This document shows positions 35,598 through 44,305 of a DNA stretch of 64,000 nucleotides, piece after piece; positions within the stretch are counted from its first letter, which is position 1, and each line of letters starts with the position of its first letter. Source of the DNA: Roseiarcus sp963765375 (GTDB taxonomy: Bacteria; Pseudomonadota; Alphaproteobacteria; Rhizobiales; Beijerinckiaceae); the NCBI GenBank assembly GCA_963765375.1, contig CAVXVZ010000007.1, positions 372,001 through 436,000 of the forward strand, written 5' to 3'. Both the position numbers and the translations under genes were made by a program. The notes under the pieces were generated by a model, which did not search any database, had not been told where the DNA came from, and saw only the letters and a program-made list of their open reading frames with translations.

Positions 35598-37178
35598 ATG
35601 GGCTTGAGCGCCGTTGAGCCGCCGCCGGAGGCGTTCAACTTCGCGGCTCACCTCTTGGGCGCCAACGTCGGGCGGCCGGGCAAGACGGCGTTCATCGACG
35701 ACGCCGGGGCGGTGACCTATGGGGAGCTCGACGAGCGCGCCCGGCGGTTCGCCGCGGCGCTCAAGGAGCGCGGCGTCAAGCGCGAGGAGCGCGTGCTCAT
35801 CCTGATGCAGGACGGCGCCGACTGGCCGGTCGCCTTCCTCGGCGCGATGCTGGCGGGCGTCGTGCCGGTCGCAATCAACACCCTCCTCACCGCCGACGAT
35901 CTCGCCTACATGCTTGAGCACTCCCGCGCCCAAGCCGCTTTCGTCAGCGGCGCGGTGAAGCCGGCGTTGAAGGCGGCGCTGACCAAATCGGACCATGAGG
36001 TCCACACCGTCGTTGTGTCGCGCCCGGCCCAGCCGCTCGACTTCGGCGAGATTGCGTTCGATGACTTTCTCGCTCCTGCGGCGCCACTCTTGAAGCCCGC
36101 CCGCACGCATGCCGACGACCCTGCCTTCTGGCTCTATTCGTCCGGCTCGACCGGGCGGCCGAAGGGGACGGTGCATTCGCACGCCAACCCCTATTGGACG
36201 ACCGAGCTCTACGGCAAGGCGATCCTGGGGCTAAAGGAAAGCGACGTCTGCTTCTCGGCGGCCAAGCTCTTCTTTGCCTATGGGCTCGGCAATGCGCTGA
36301 CCTTTCCCATGGCCGTCGGCGCGACCGCGCTGCTCATGGCCGAACGGCCGACGCCGGGCGCGGTATTCAAGCGGTGGCTTGGCGGCGTCGGCGGCGTCAG
36401 GCCCACGGTGTTCTACGGCGCGCCGACCGGCTACGCCGGCTTGCTCGCGTCCAACATTCTGCCGGCGCGGGAGGATGTGGCGCTGAGACTCGCTTCGTCC
36501 GCCGGCGAGGCGCTGCCGGCCGAGATCGGCGAGCGCTTCAAGCGCCATTTCGGCGTCGACATCGTCGACGGCATCGGCTCGACCGAGATGCTGCACATCT
36601 TCATCTCCAACCGGCCGGAAAAGGTCCGCTACGGCGCGACCGGCTGGCCGGTGCCGGGCTACGATATCGAGCTGCGCGGCGAGGACGGGCGGCCGGCGGC
36701 GGACGGCGAACCGGGCGATCTTTACATCCAGGGGCCGTCGGCGGCGCTGATGTACTGGGGCGCGCGGGCGAAGACGCGCGAGACCTTCGAGGGCCGCTGG
36801 ACCAGGAGCGGCGACAAATACATCCGCAACGCCGACGGCTCGTTCACCTACGCCGGCCGTTCGGACGACATGCTGAAGGTCGGCGGCATCTGGGTGAGCC
36901 CGTTCGAGGTCGAGGCGACGCTGGTGCAGCATCCGTCCGTCCTCGAAGCGGCGGTGGTCGGCGCGCCCGACGCCGACGGCCTCGTCAAGACCAAGGCGTT
37001 CGTGGTGCTGAAGGAGGGCGCCTCGGCCGACGAGGGCGAGCTCCAGCGCTTCGTCAAGGACCGCCTCGCCCCTTACAAATACCCCCGCGCCATCGCCTTC
37101 ATCGACGAACTGCCCAAGACCGCCACGGGCAAGATCCAGCGCTTTCGCCTGCGCGAGCGGGAGGCGGACGGAGGGTGA
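35598..37178 (+). CDS. bclA: benzoate-CoA ligase
   Basis: 526 residues, an acyl-CoA synthetase of the ANL superfamily that activates benzoate with ATP and CoA, supplying the box pathway. The phosphate-binding motif YSSGSTGRPKGTVHSH (about residues 179-194), the aromatic pocket block SAAKLFFAYGLGNALTFPM and GSTEMLHIFISNRP, and the late catalytic Lys in KTATGKIQRFRLRE match benzoate-CoA ligases (BclA/BadA). AGGAGA lies before the ATG. It is divergent from boxR. Confidence 0.93.
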   Translation: MGLSAVEPPPEAFNFAAHLLGANVGRPGKTAFIDDAGAVTYGELDERARRFAAALKERGVKREERVLILMQDGADWPVAFLGAMLAGVVPVAINTLLTADDLAYMLEHSRAQAAFVSGAVKPALKAALTKSDHEVHTVVVSRPAQPLDFGEIAFDDFLAPAAPLLKPARTHADDPAFWLYSSGSTGRPKGTVHSHANPYWTTELYGKAILGLKESDVCFSAAKLFFAYGLGNALTFPMAVGATALLMAERPTPGAVFKRWLGGVGGVRPTVFYGAPTGYAGLLASNILPAREDVALRLASSAGEALPAEIGERFKRHFGVDIVDGIGSTEMLHIFISNRPEKVRYGATGWPVPGYDIELRGEDGRPAADGEPGDLYIQGPSAALMYWGARAKTRETFEGRWTRSGDKYIRNADGSFTYAGRSDDMLKVGGIWVSPFEVEATLVQHPSVLEAAVVGAPDADGLVKTKAFVVLKEGASADEGELQRFVKDRLAPYKYPRAIAFIDELPKTATGKIQRFRLREREADGG

Positions 37179-37337
37179 GCACGCAGTTCCGTCCGGTTGC
37201 CGGAATGCACTTCGCCGTCTCGGAAGCGCGAGACGGGCACTGTTTTCCTTCAGTAGATCGTGGTTATGGGAAGCCCTAGTCGACTAACGGTTTTACCCCT
37301 AAGTTCGTCCAGGTCTCGACGCTGAGGTGTAAGAAAC

Positions 37338-39791
37338 ATGGACCTTCCGGATTTATTGAAGAGAGCATCGTCCGGCGGCGGCATTCTTTTTTGCGGCGCT
37401 GGCTTTTCCGCGGACTGCTTGAACCTCTCAGACAATGAGGAACTGGGCACCGGCGCTGTTCTTCTGCACCTCCTGAACCGAGAGTTGGAGAACGACATTC
37501 CTAGACCGTATAGGGAGTTGAAGAACGTTGCGGATAAGTTCATCCAGGTTCGCGGAGAAAACGGCTTGCTCGCGCTGCTTCGAGACCGCTTCAAAGTCTC
37601 AAACATTGCAGACGAGATGACCGAAATCGTGCGCTTCCCGTGGGACCGTCTGTACACAACGAACTACGACAACGCCCTTGAGTTGGCCTGCACGCGCGCT
37701 GGCAAAAACTATAAAAGCCTCAATAACTTAGATACACCGGAAGAGGTTCCGGGCGGCGGGGTTGAAATTATTCATCTGCACGGCTCCGCTGAAAAATGGG
37801 ACATCCGCAACTTTCGCCGCAGCTGTGTCCTGGGCGCCGACTCCTACTTCGAGACGGATAAGGCTTTGGGACATTGGACTGGTAAGCTTCAAGACGACTT
37901 CGAGCGTGCGAATTTATTCGTGTTTGTCGGATTCGCGGCGGGCGATTTCCATCTCAACCGTGTATTCTTTAACGCGACAGAAGCTCGCGCCAAGGTGTTC
38001 TTTGTAAATCGATCCTCTGCCGGCTTAGACCCTGATCTCCAGATGACGCAGGAGAAATTTGGCAGGTCGCTTTCAATCGGCCGCTTGGGGCTGTCTAAGC
38101 TGATTGCCGAGGTCATGGAGGCAGACAGGCCAACGGAGCCGCCAGCGCCAAGCTATCGAAGATATGACCGACCCCCACAGGCGGTCGAACTTCCCCAGGT
38201 TCAGGCTATTCGTGAGCTATTCATATTTGGAAACGTAGATCATTCTCAGATTATTCGGGACATAGCTCTGGTCAAGGCCGATTATCATGTCCCGAGAAAA
38301 TTGACAAATGAGATAATGAAAGGGATTGAGAACGGCAAGACTGCGACACTGATAACAGGCGAAATATGTGATGGCAAGAGCCTTGTAATGGAGGAGTTGT
38401 GCGCTCGTCTCTCGTTATCGCGCCCCGTCTACACGATGAAGCAACCTTATGAGACTATCGTAGACGAGACTTCTCAATTGATTTCCGCTCACGGCAATCC
38501 GGTATTTCTGATCGAAAATTGTTTCGATCTTACCTCTCAACGATTGCAAAGCCTTTTGCGGCTCTTCGCAGACTCCAAGGCTGCGCTCGTGCTTGCGAGC
38601 CGAAGCATCTCCGCGCGGGCCGAGGTTGCAGGCTTCGAGCAGTTGAACGAGTTCGGGTTTCTTCAACGCCGCCGATTGTCTCGCCTCGATGATGAAGAAA
38701 CCGAGCAACTTGTTAGGCTCTCCGACCAAATCGCCGGCTGGGCTGAATTACCCACCACGCACGCGGGAAAGGTTCGCTTCGTTCAAAATAAATGCAGGGG
38801 AAGCCTGCCAGCTTTTCTGTTGGAACTCTTGCGATCCCAATTCGTCAAAGAACGATACGCAGAGGAATACAACAAGACAGCGGACCTTTGCTCTGAAAAA
38901 GAATTAACTGTACTAGTTGCAGCTCTTTATATTGCCCATATTGGCCATGATGCTCCGCTTTCTTTTCTTAGCAATGTTTTTCAACTCGACGCTGCCGCCG
39001 TGGTGGATCGCTTCAAGACTGGTAACTATGGCCTCCATTTGATTCGTGTTGAGGATGGCCGCCTGAAAACCGTGCCAAGTATTGGGGCAAGCAGAATTTT
39101 ACGCGAGATCGTTCCCATCAGAAGCAAACGAATAATCGTAGATACCGTGGTTGAGATATTGAGGCGCCTATCTGATCGCGGTTACGTAAGCGATTTTGAA
39201 CGATCCATGTTTATTCAGTTGATGCGCTATTCAATTCTTTCCACGGTTGTTGATGATATCGCTGAGAGAAATCGATTCTTTGATAACGTTTCGAAGATCG
39301 ATTATTGCCGGACGCAGGTTCAATTCTGGCTGCAATGGCACATAGCGATGGTCGACCAGAACCGGTTTTTTGACGCCGAAACTTATTTGAAGCGCGCTTA
39401 CACGGAGGCGGAAGCTTTTGAGAAAAGGACCGCAAGGCGCTACGATCTTTTTCAGATCGATGACCGAAAAGCCAAGTTTCTGATGATACGCGATCGCAAG
39501 CAGGAATTTCGCCCGCAAATGATCAATGATCTGAGAGACGCCTGCAATATCACGGAACGTCTGCTGCGGAGGGATGACTTAACTCATCATCCCTTCCAGA
39601 CGGTTGTCGAAATAGCGGAGTTTTTCGATGAGGTAGGACCAAAATTCGAGGAGTTACACAGCGCCGGCCGGGCAATGATCGAGAAACTTGGGCGGGTCGT
39701 CCAGAAGCGCGCTGGCCTCGTTGACGATGGATATCCGAGGAGCCAGGAAGAACAGGCGCTTAACCGCATCGCCGCCTATTTAAAACGATAG
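37338..39791 (+). CDS. SIR2-domain protein with STAND-like P-loop NTPase, probable antiphage defence
   Basis: 817 residues. The N-terminal SIR2-like domain (1-260) shows the NAD-binding GAGFS (20-24), TTNYDNALE (107-115), the catalytic HGS in IIHLHGS (144-150) and FVGFAAGDFHLNRVFF (196-211). A P-loop domain follows: GEICDGKS (341-348) fits GxxxxGK[ST], a Walker B-like PVFLIEN (388-394) and LVLASRS (417-423). The remaining 370 residues are helical, probably winged-helix and repeat sensors. SIR2 effectors in defence proteins deplete NAD+, and STAND modules sense phage proteins; the role here is inferred from this layout. The gene is alone, visibly AT-richer than its neighbours and uses different codons, pointing to recent transfer. 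GAGGTG lies upstream of the ATG. Confidence 0.8.
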   Translation: MDLPDLLKRASSGGGILFCGAGFSADCLNLSDNEELGTGAVLLHLLNRELENDIPRPYRELKNVADKFIQVRGENGLLALLRDRFKVSNIADEMTEIVRFPWDRLYTTNYDNALELACTRAGKNYKSLNNLDTPEEVPGGGVEIIHLHGSAEKWDIRNFRRSCVLGADSYFETDKALGHWTGKLQDDFERANLFVFVGFAAGDFHLNRVFFNATEARAKVFFVNRSSAGLDPDLQMTQEKFGRSLSIGRLGLSKLIAEVMEADRPTEPPAPSYRRYDRPPQAVELPQVQAIRELFIFGNVDHSQIIRDIALVKADYHVPRKLTNEIMKGIENGKTATLITGEICDGKSLVMEELCARLSLSRPVYTMKQPYETIVDETSQLISAHGNPVFLIENCFDLTSQRLQSLLRLFADSKAALVLASRSISARAEVAGFEQLNEFGFLQRRRLSRLDDEETEQLVRLSDQIAGWAELPTTHAGKVRFVQNKCRGSLPAFLLELLRSQFVKERYAEEYNKTADLCSEKELTVLVAALYIAHIGHDAPLSFLSNVFQLDAAAVVDRFKTGNYGLHLIRVEDGRLKTVPSIGASRILREIVPIRSKRIIVDTVVEILRRLSDRGYVSDFERSMFIQLMRYSILSTVVDDIAERNRFFDNVSKIDYCRTQVQFWLQWHIAMVDQNRFFDAETYLKRAYTEAEAFEKRTARRYDLFQIDDRKAKFLMIRDRKQEFRPQMINDLRDACNITERLLRRDDLTHHPFQTVVEIAEFFDEVGPKFEELHSAGRAMIEKLGRVVQKRAGLVDDGYPRSQEEQALNRIAAYLKR

Positions 39792-39887
39792 GTCGCTGTA
39801 GACTGTGGCCGGGAGAACTCTGGCCACGACTTGGGCGTCTCTGATGTTGGCGAACCGCTCGCCTATGTTGACCCGTATCCTGCGCCC

Positions 39888-41435
39888 ATGCCTCAATCGC
39901 CCGTCATGCCGCCTGCGCTCATCGCCATCGATTGGGGATCGTCGAGCTTTCGCGCCTATCTCATCTCGTCCGACGGCCAGGTTCTCGACGAAGTCGCGAC
40001 GGGCGACGGGATCGGAAGCGTCGCGCCGGGAGAATATCCGGCGACTCTCAAGCGCCTCGCCGGGCGCTGGCTCGACGCCAACCCTCATCTGCCGGTGATC
40101 GCGTCAGGCATGGTCGGCAGCCGGCATGGCTGGCGCGAGGCGCCCTATCTCCCCTGCCCCGCCGGCCCGCGCGACGTCGCGGAGCGGCTGACGGCGGTCG
40201 AGGCCGACGGACGGCGCGTCGTCCTCGCGCCGGGCCTGTCATACGCGGACGGAGCGGGAGTGGACGTCATGCGGGGGGAGGAGACGGAAATCTTCGGCGT
40301 CGCCGACGCTGGCAGGCGGCTTATTGTACTGCCGGGCTCACATTCGAAATGGGCCAGGATCGAGGGCGAGCGGGTCGTCGCATTCACGACGTTCATCACC
40401 GGCGAACTGTTCGCGGCGCTGCGCGACCACACGATCGCCGGCGCCTTCGCCAGGGCGGCGACGGCGAAAGAACCCGGGGCGACGTTTGCGCTCGGGGTCG
40501 AGCGCGGCGCGGCGGCGGCGGGCGGCAAAACGAAGTCCGGCCTGCTCGGCCTTCTGTTCGGCGGGCGCGCGCTGCCGCTCATGGGCAAGCTCGATGCGGA
40601 CGATGCCGGCGAATATCTTTCCGGCCTTCTGATCGGGGCGGAGATCGGCGAGGCCCGGCGGCTCTATCCGGACGAGGAGCCGCATGTCGCAGGGGCCGAA
40701 GCGCTGGTGAAGCGCTACCTGAGGGCGTTCGAGGCCTTGGGGGCCAGCGCCCGCGCCGCGCCGCCGCGCGCCGCGGCGCGGGGAACTCTTTCGCATCGCC
40801 CGCTACGGAGGGCTCCTGTGACGCTCAAGCTCTCGCCGACGCCGCTCGTCGCGATCCTCAGGGGCGTGACGCCGGATGAAGCGGATTCGATCGCCGCAGC
40901 GATTGTCGAGGCTGGCTTCGGCGCGATCGAGGTTCCGCTCAATTCGCCCGAGCCGTTCGTGAGCGTCGAGATCATTGCGCGCCTGTTCGGCGACAAGGTC
41001 CTGGTGGGCGCAGGCACTGTGCTCGACGCCCGCGACGTCGACAAGGTCGTGGAGGCGGGCGCGAAGCTGGTGGTCGCGCCCAACGCCGATCCCGAGGTCA
41101 TTCGACACGCGGCGAGGCTCGGGCTCATCGTCCTGCCGGGCGTCGCCACCATGACCGAGGCGTTTCAGGCGCTGAAGGCCGGCGCGTCGGGGCTGAAGCT
41201 CTTTCCCGGAGAGGCGCTTGGCCCCGAGGTCGCGCGCGCGTGGCGCTCGGTGTTGCCGAAAGAGACGCTGCTCTTTCCCGTCGGCGGCATCACGCCGGAG
41301 CGCATCGGCCCGTACCGGCGCGCCGGCGCTGACGGCTTTGGCATCGGCTCCGCGCTTTATAAGCCCGGCGCGAGCGTCGAAGATGTCGCGACTGCTGCGC
41401 GCGATTTTGTCAAGGCATGGAACGAGGCCCTGTAG
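39888..41435 (+). CDS. dgoKA: fused 2-keto-3-deoxygalactonokinase and KDPGal aldolase
   Basis: 515 residues. Residues 1-285 match DgoK (ALIAIDWGSSSFRAYLI, GMVGSRHGW, VLPGSHSKWA, TFITGELFAAL). After a 25-residue Ala/Arg/Pro linker comes the DgoA aldolase (PLVAILRGVTPDEA, EVPLNSPEPF, GAGTVLDA, the Schiff-base Lys in SGLKLFPGE). Together they phosphorylate and split 2-keto-3-deoxygalactonate to pyruvate and glyceraldehyde 3-phosphate. In E. coli these are separate proteins. A GGAGG and GTG inside the linker (40807-40820) could also give a free aldolase. The N-terminal start lacks a clear binding site; ATG 18 bases downstream is possible. Confidence 0.88.
   Translation: MPQSPVMPPALIAIDWGSSSFRAYLISSDGQVLDEVATGDGIGSVAPGEYPATLKRLAGRWLDANPHLPVIASGMVGSRHGWREAPYLPCPAGPRDVAERLTAVEADGRRVVLAPGLSYADGAGVDVMRGEETEIFGVADAGRRLIVLPGSHSKWARIEGERVVAFTTFITGELFAALRDHTIAGAFARAATAKEPGATFALGVERGAAAAGGKTKSGLLGLLFGGRALPLMGKLDADDAGEYLSGLLIGAEIGEARRLYPDEEPHVAGAEALVKRYLRAFEALGASARAAPPRAAARGTLSHRPLRRAPVTLKLSPTPLVAILRGVTPDEADSIAAAIVEAGFGAIEVPLNSPEPFVSVEIIARLFGDKVLVGAGTVLDARDVDKVVEAGAKLVVAPNADPEVIRHAARLGLIVLPGVATMTEAFQALKAGASGLKLFPGEALGPEVARAWRSVLPKETLLFPVGGITPERIGPYRRAGADGFGIGSALYKPGASVEDVATAARDFVKAWNEAL
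40807..40820 (+). promoter_or_regulatory. internal ribosome binding site and GTG for the aldolase part
   Basis: GGAGG (40807-40811) seven bases before an in-frame GTG (40818-40820), exactly where a separate dgoA would begin (VTLKLSPTPLVAILRG). This looks like the start of a once separate gene. Confidence 0.6.
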
Positions 41436-41799
41436 CAAGGGCGGCGACGATGCCGAGCGCCGCGCGATGCGGCCGGATTGGAGCTCTTTGCTCTTGGTTG
41501 GAGCCGACCCAGGGGGAACAATCCCTTGCGGAAAAGCAGAATCAAGGTTAAGCTTTCCCGATGAGCAATTCTGTCCTTCCCCATGCCGAGACTGCGGGCC
41601 GCCGGTTCCTGCGCCTCTTGCGCGCCGGCAAAGCGGGAGAAAACTCTTCCCCCCGTTCAAGCCGCGCAACCCACTGAAAAGTCTCGATTCGGACGAGAGA
41701 ATCCAAGAAAATCCGAGACAATCCAACCGATGAGCGGGGCGCCCGCGCCGCGAAACGGCCGCGAGCCAAGAGAATCCAAAAGGATCGACCCCCGCTGGC
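41436..41799. other. intergenic region with the dispersed repeat
   Basis: About 360 bases between the convergent dgoKA and ddl genes. The main content is the dispersed repeat at 41675-41791. No gene is supported. Confidence 0.55.
41675..41791. repeat. dispersed repeat, copy C (longest)
   Basis: 117 bases. The left 40 match copy B (29829-29868) and the right 87 match copy A (28709-28796), so this copy joins the parts seen separately elsewhere. The minus strand begins TGGATTCTCTTGGCTCGC-like text that is rich in GGATT/GGATTCTCT motifs. Confidence 0.8.
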
Positions 41800-41821
41800 A
41801 AAAAGGGGCCAAACTGGCCCC
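41800..41821 (-). terminator. rho-independent terminator of ddl
   Basis: A six-bp GC stem (41805-41810 with 41816-41821), a five-base loop and TTTTT on the minus strand, 19 bases past the ddl stop. Confidence 0.82.
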
Positions 41822-41839
41822 ATTCAAATGCCAAGCGCG

Positions 41840-42943
41840 CTAGAGCGCCGCTCCCTTGAGGGGCGCCGGCGCTGCGCCCGCGCGAGCGAGCGCGTGGCGG
41901 ATGAGGCGGTCGACCAGCTCGGGATAGCCGACGCCCATCGCCTCAAACACCTTCGGATACATGCTGATGTTGGTGAAGCCCGGCAGCGTGTTGACCTCGT
42001 TGACGACGAGCCCGCCGTCCTCGCGCAGAAAGAAGTCGACCCGCGCCAGGCCCTCGCAGCCGAGCGCGCGGAAGGCCTCGATCGAGAGCTTGCGCACCTT
42101 GTCGCCGAGGTCGCGCGGAAGATCGGCCGGGACCCTGACCGCGGCCCCCTGCTCGTCGAGGTACTTGGCTTCGTAAGTGTAGAAGCCGTGGCGGTTGCTC
42201 GGCACGATCTCGCCGGGAGGCGACGCCGTCAGCGATCCGTCCTCGCCCTCGAGCACGCCGCACTCGATCTCCCGGCCGCGGACAAATTCCTCGACCAGGA
42301 TCTTGCGGTCGTGCCGGAACGCCTCGGCGACGGCTTCAGCGAACTCCTCACGCGTCCCGGCCTTGCTGATGCCGACCGAGGAACCGAGCCGGGCCGGCTT
42401 CACGAACACCGGACGGCCGAGCTCCCACTCGACCGCCTCGAATGAGGGCGCGCCGCCGCGGCTGAAACTCAGGAAGCGCGCGACCGGCAGGCCGCCGTCG
42501 CGCATCAGGCGCTTGGCGGCGTCCTTGTCCATCGCCGCCGCCGAGCCCAATACGCCCGAGCCGACATACGCCACTCCGGCGATCTCAGCCGCGCCCTGGA
42601 CGGTCCCGTCCTCGCCGAAGGGGCCGTGCAGAACCGGAAACAGGACATCGACCGCGCGCGTGAGATCGGGCGCCGCGCCATCCGTCTCCGGCAGGATCGC
42701 GAGCCGCCCCGAGCCGCCCGGAATGAGCGCGACGCGTGGTCCGCTCTCGGGAACCACGGTCGGAAACTTGCCGTCCTCAACCGGGCACACGAGCCAGGTC
42801 CCGGACCGGGTGATGCCGATCGGGACGGTCTCGTAGCGCGCCGGATCGAGCGCGCGGAACACGTTGCCGGCTGACAAGACGGACACATCGTGCTCGGCCG
42901 AGCGGCCGCCGAACAGCAACGCGACCCGCAGTCTCTCGGCCAT
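41840..42943 (-). CDS. ddl: D-alanine-D-alanine ligase
   Basis: 367 residues of the ATP-grasp family, making the D-Ala-D-Ala dipeptide of peptidoglycan precursors. Motifs: LLFGGRSAEHDVSVLSAG at the N-terminus, VLHGPFGEDGTVQG, YVGSGVLGSAAAMDK, FVKPARLGSSVGISK, and the metal-binding end ARVDFFLREDGGLVVNEVNTLPGFT. It is longer than DdlB and of the DdlA-like size. GGGAGA lies before the ATG. It stands alone, away from the dcw cluster where ddl usually is. Confidence 0.94.
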   Translation of the reverse strand: MAERLRVALLFGGRSAEHDVSVLSAGNVFRALDPARYETVPIGITRSGTWLVCPVEDGKFPTVVPESGPRVALIPGGSGRLAILPETDGAAPDLTRAVDVLFPVLHGPFGEDGTVQGAAEIAGVAYVGSGVLGSAAAMDKDAAKRLMRDGGLPVARFLSFSRGGAPSFEAVEWELGRPVFVKPARLGSSVGISKAGTREEFAEAVAEAFRHDRKILVEEFVRGREIECGVLEGEDGSLTASPPGEIVPSNRHGFYTYEAKYLDEQGAAVRVPADLPRDLGDKVRKLSIEAFRALGCEGLARVDFFLREDGGLVVNEVNTLPGFTNISMYPKVFEAMGVGYPELVDRLIRHALARAGAAPAPLKGAAL

Positions 42944-43071
42944 GGCGTGATCTCCCGAATCGAGCCGTCGGGAGGGACTTCGCCGAAAGCGGCCGGATTG
43001 GTCAACCGGCCCTCAGCGAAAGCCTTCGAGCAAGGCGCCTTCGGTTTGACTTGAGGGGCAGCACAAACGAA

Positions 43072-43095
43072 ACGGAGGGGCCAGGGCCCCTCCGT
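43072..43095 (-). terminator. probable terminator of the ABC transporter operon
   Basis: A 9-bp perfect stem (43072-43080 with 43087-43095) closes on a six-base loop. On the minus strand it is followed by a T-rich stretch (TTTCGTTTG). It lies 18 bases past the last gene of the operon. Confidence 0.7.
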
Positions 43096-43112
43096 CGCGG
43101 CCGGGAGACGAC

Positions 43113-44246
43113 CTACTTTCCGCCCCAGGCTTGCGGATAGCCGGGGAGGTCCTTGCAGCCGCATAGAGCGTAGTGCAGCGGCGGCATTTTGTCATCGACA
43201 TACTTGTCGAGGTCCGCCTGCATGATGACAGGCTGCGGCAGCTTCCAGTATGGTCCGATGACCGGCTCGCCCTTGAGGATCCGAACCGCGGCGATCACCG
43301 GCGAGCGCCACTGATAGGTGGGATAGGTCGGCGCCATCGCCGTCAGGCCCTTTTCCTTCCACTTCTTCAGGAAGTCCTCCTGATCCTCGCCGGTGATGAT
43401 CGGATAGGGCTTCCCGGCGTCCTCGAACGCCTCGAGCGCGGCGACCGCGGTCGCGCCCGCGTCCATCCACACCGCGTCGATGTTGCCGAAGCGGTTGATG
43501 TAGTCGTCGACGATGGCCTTGGTCTTGGCGTTGTCGCCGCCGGTGAATTCGGCCCCGACGACGTTGACGCCGTTCTCCTTGAAGATGCGGTTGGCGGCCG
43601 ACCATCGGGTTTCGAGGACGTCGACCCCCGGAAGAATCCGCAACGCCAGGACCTTTCCGCCCTTCGGCAGCTTCGAGACGATGAAGTCGGCCGTCTGGAT
43701 GCCCCAGCCGTAACCGCCGACCGGGTTGACGAACGTCACCGGGCAATCGGTCAGGACGCCGCGATCGAACACCACGACCGGCAGCTTCTTGCAGGCGGCC
43801 TCGATCGCCGGCGTCAGCGCCGCCGTGGTGTTGGGCGAAACGATGAGGGCGTCGCAATTGCCGCTCGAGACGAACGCGTTGATGTCGGAGATCTGCTTGT
43901 CGTCCTTGCCCTGGGCGTCGGCGACGGTGAACGACTTGATGTCGGACTTCAGCACTTCGACCTGAGCCTGCATGGTCGTCCAGCCGACCACGCGCCAAGG
44001 ATTGTCGACGCCGGCGTTGGAGAAGCAGATGCGATAGGGGCCGGGCTTCTTGTATTTGGATGTATCGACTTCCTTGCCGCCGAGATGTTGCTCCCACGGC
44101 ATGCCGGCGGGACCCTCCGGCGTCATCGCCAAAAGATCCTTCGCGGCCTGGAACTCCTTTGGATCATCGAAGTTCTGCGCCAGCGCGCCGCTGGCGAACG
44201 CCGCCATCGCCGCGCCGACAGCCAATCCTACCATTGCCTTGGACAT
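43113..44246 (-). CDS. sugar-type ABC transporter, periplasmic binding protein
   Basis: 377 residues with a signal peptide (MVGLAVGAAMAAFASGALAQ). The body is a type I (RbsB-like) binding protein: RICFSNAGVDNPWRV near the start, DALIVSPNTTAALTPAIEAA, VVVFDRGV and VDDYINRFGNIDAVWMDAGATAVAALEAF. It captures the substrate and hands it to the permeases. Three Cys near the C-terminus (YALCGCKDL) and others in the body may form disulfides. It is the last gene in the operon, 59 bases behind a permease. The ligand is not readable. Confidence 0.9.
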   Translation of the reverse strand: MSKAMVGLAVGAAMAAFASGALAQNFDDPKEFQAAKDLLAMTPEGPAGMPWEQHLGGKEVDTSKYKKPGPYRICFSNAGVDNPWRVVGWTTMQAQVEVLKSDIKSFTVADAQGKDDKQISDINAFVSSGNCDALIVSPNTTAALTPAIEAACKKLPVVVFDRGVLTDCPVTFVNPVGGYGWGIQTADFIVSKLPKGGKVLALRILPGVDVLETRWSAANRIFKENGVNVVGAEFTGGDNAKTKAIVDDYINRFGNIDAVWMDAGATAVAALEAFEDAGKPYPIITGEDQEDFLKKWKEKGLTAMAPTYPTYQWRSPVIAAVRILKGEPVIGPYWKLPQPVIMQADLDKYVDDKMPPLHYALCGCKDLPGYPQAWGGK

Positions 44247-44305
44247 CTTCCTCTTTCCTTCCTTTTGCCGTTGTCCGGCGTTGTGCGGGGCTTTCGTTCG
44301 CTCCG

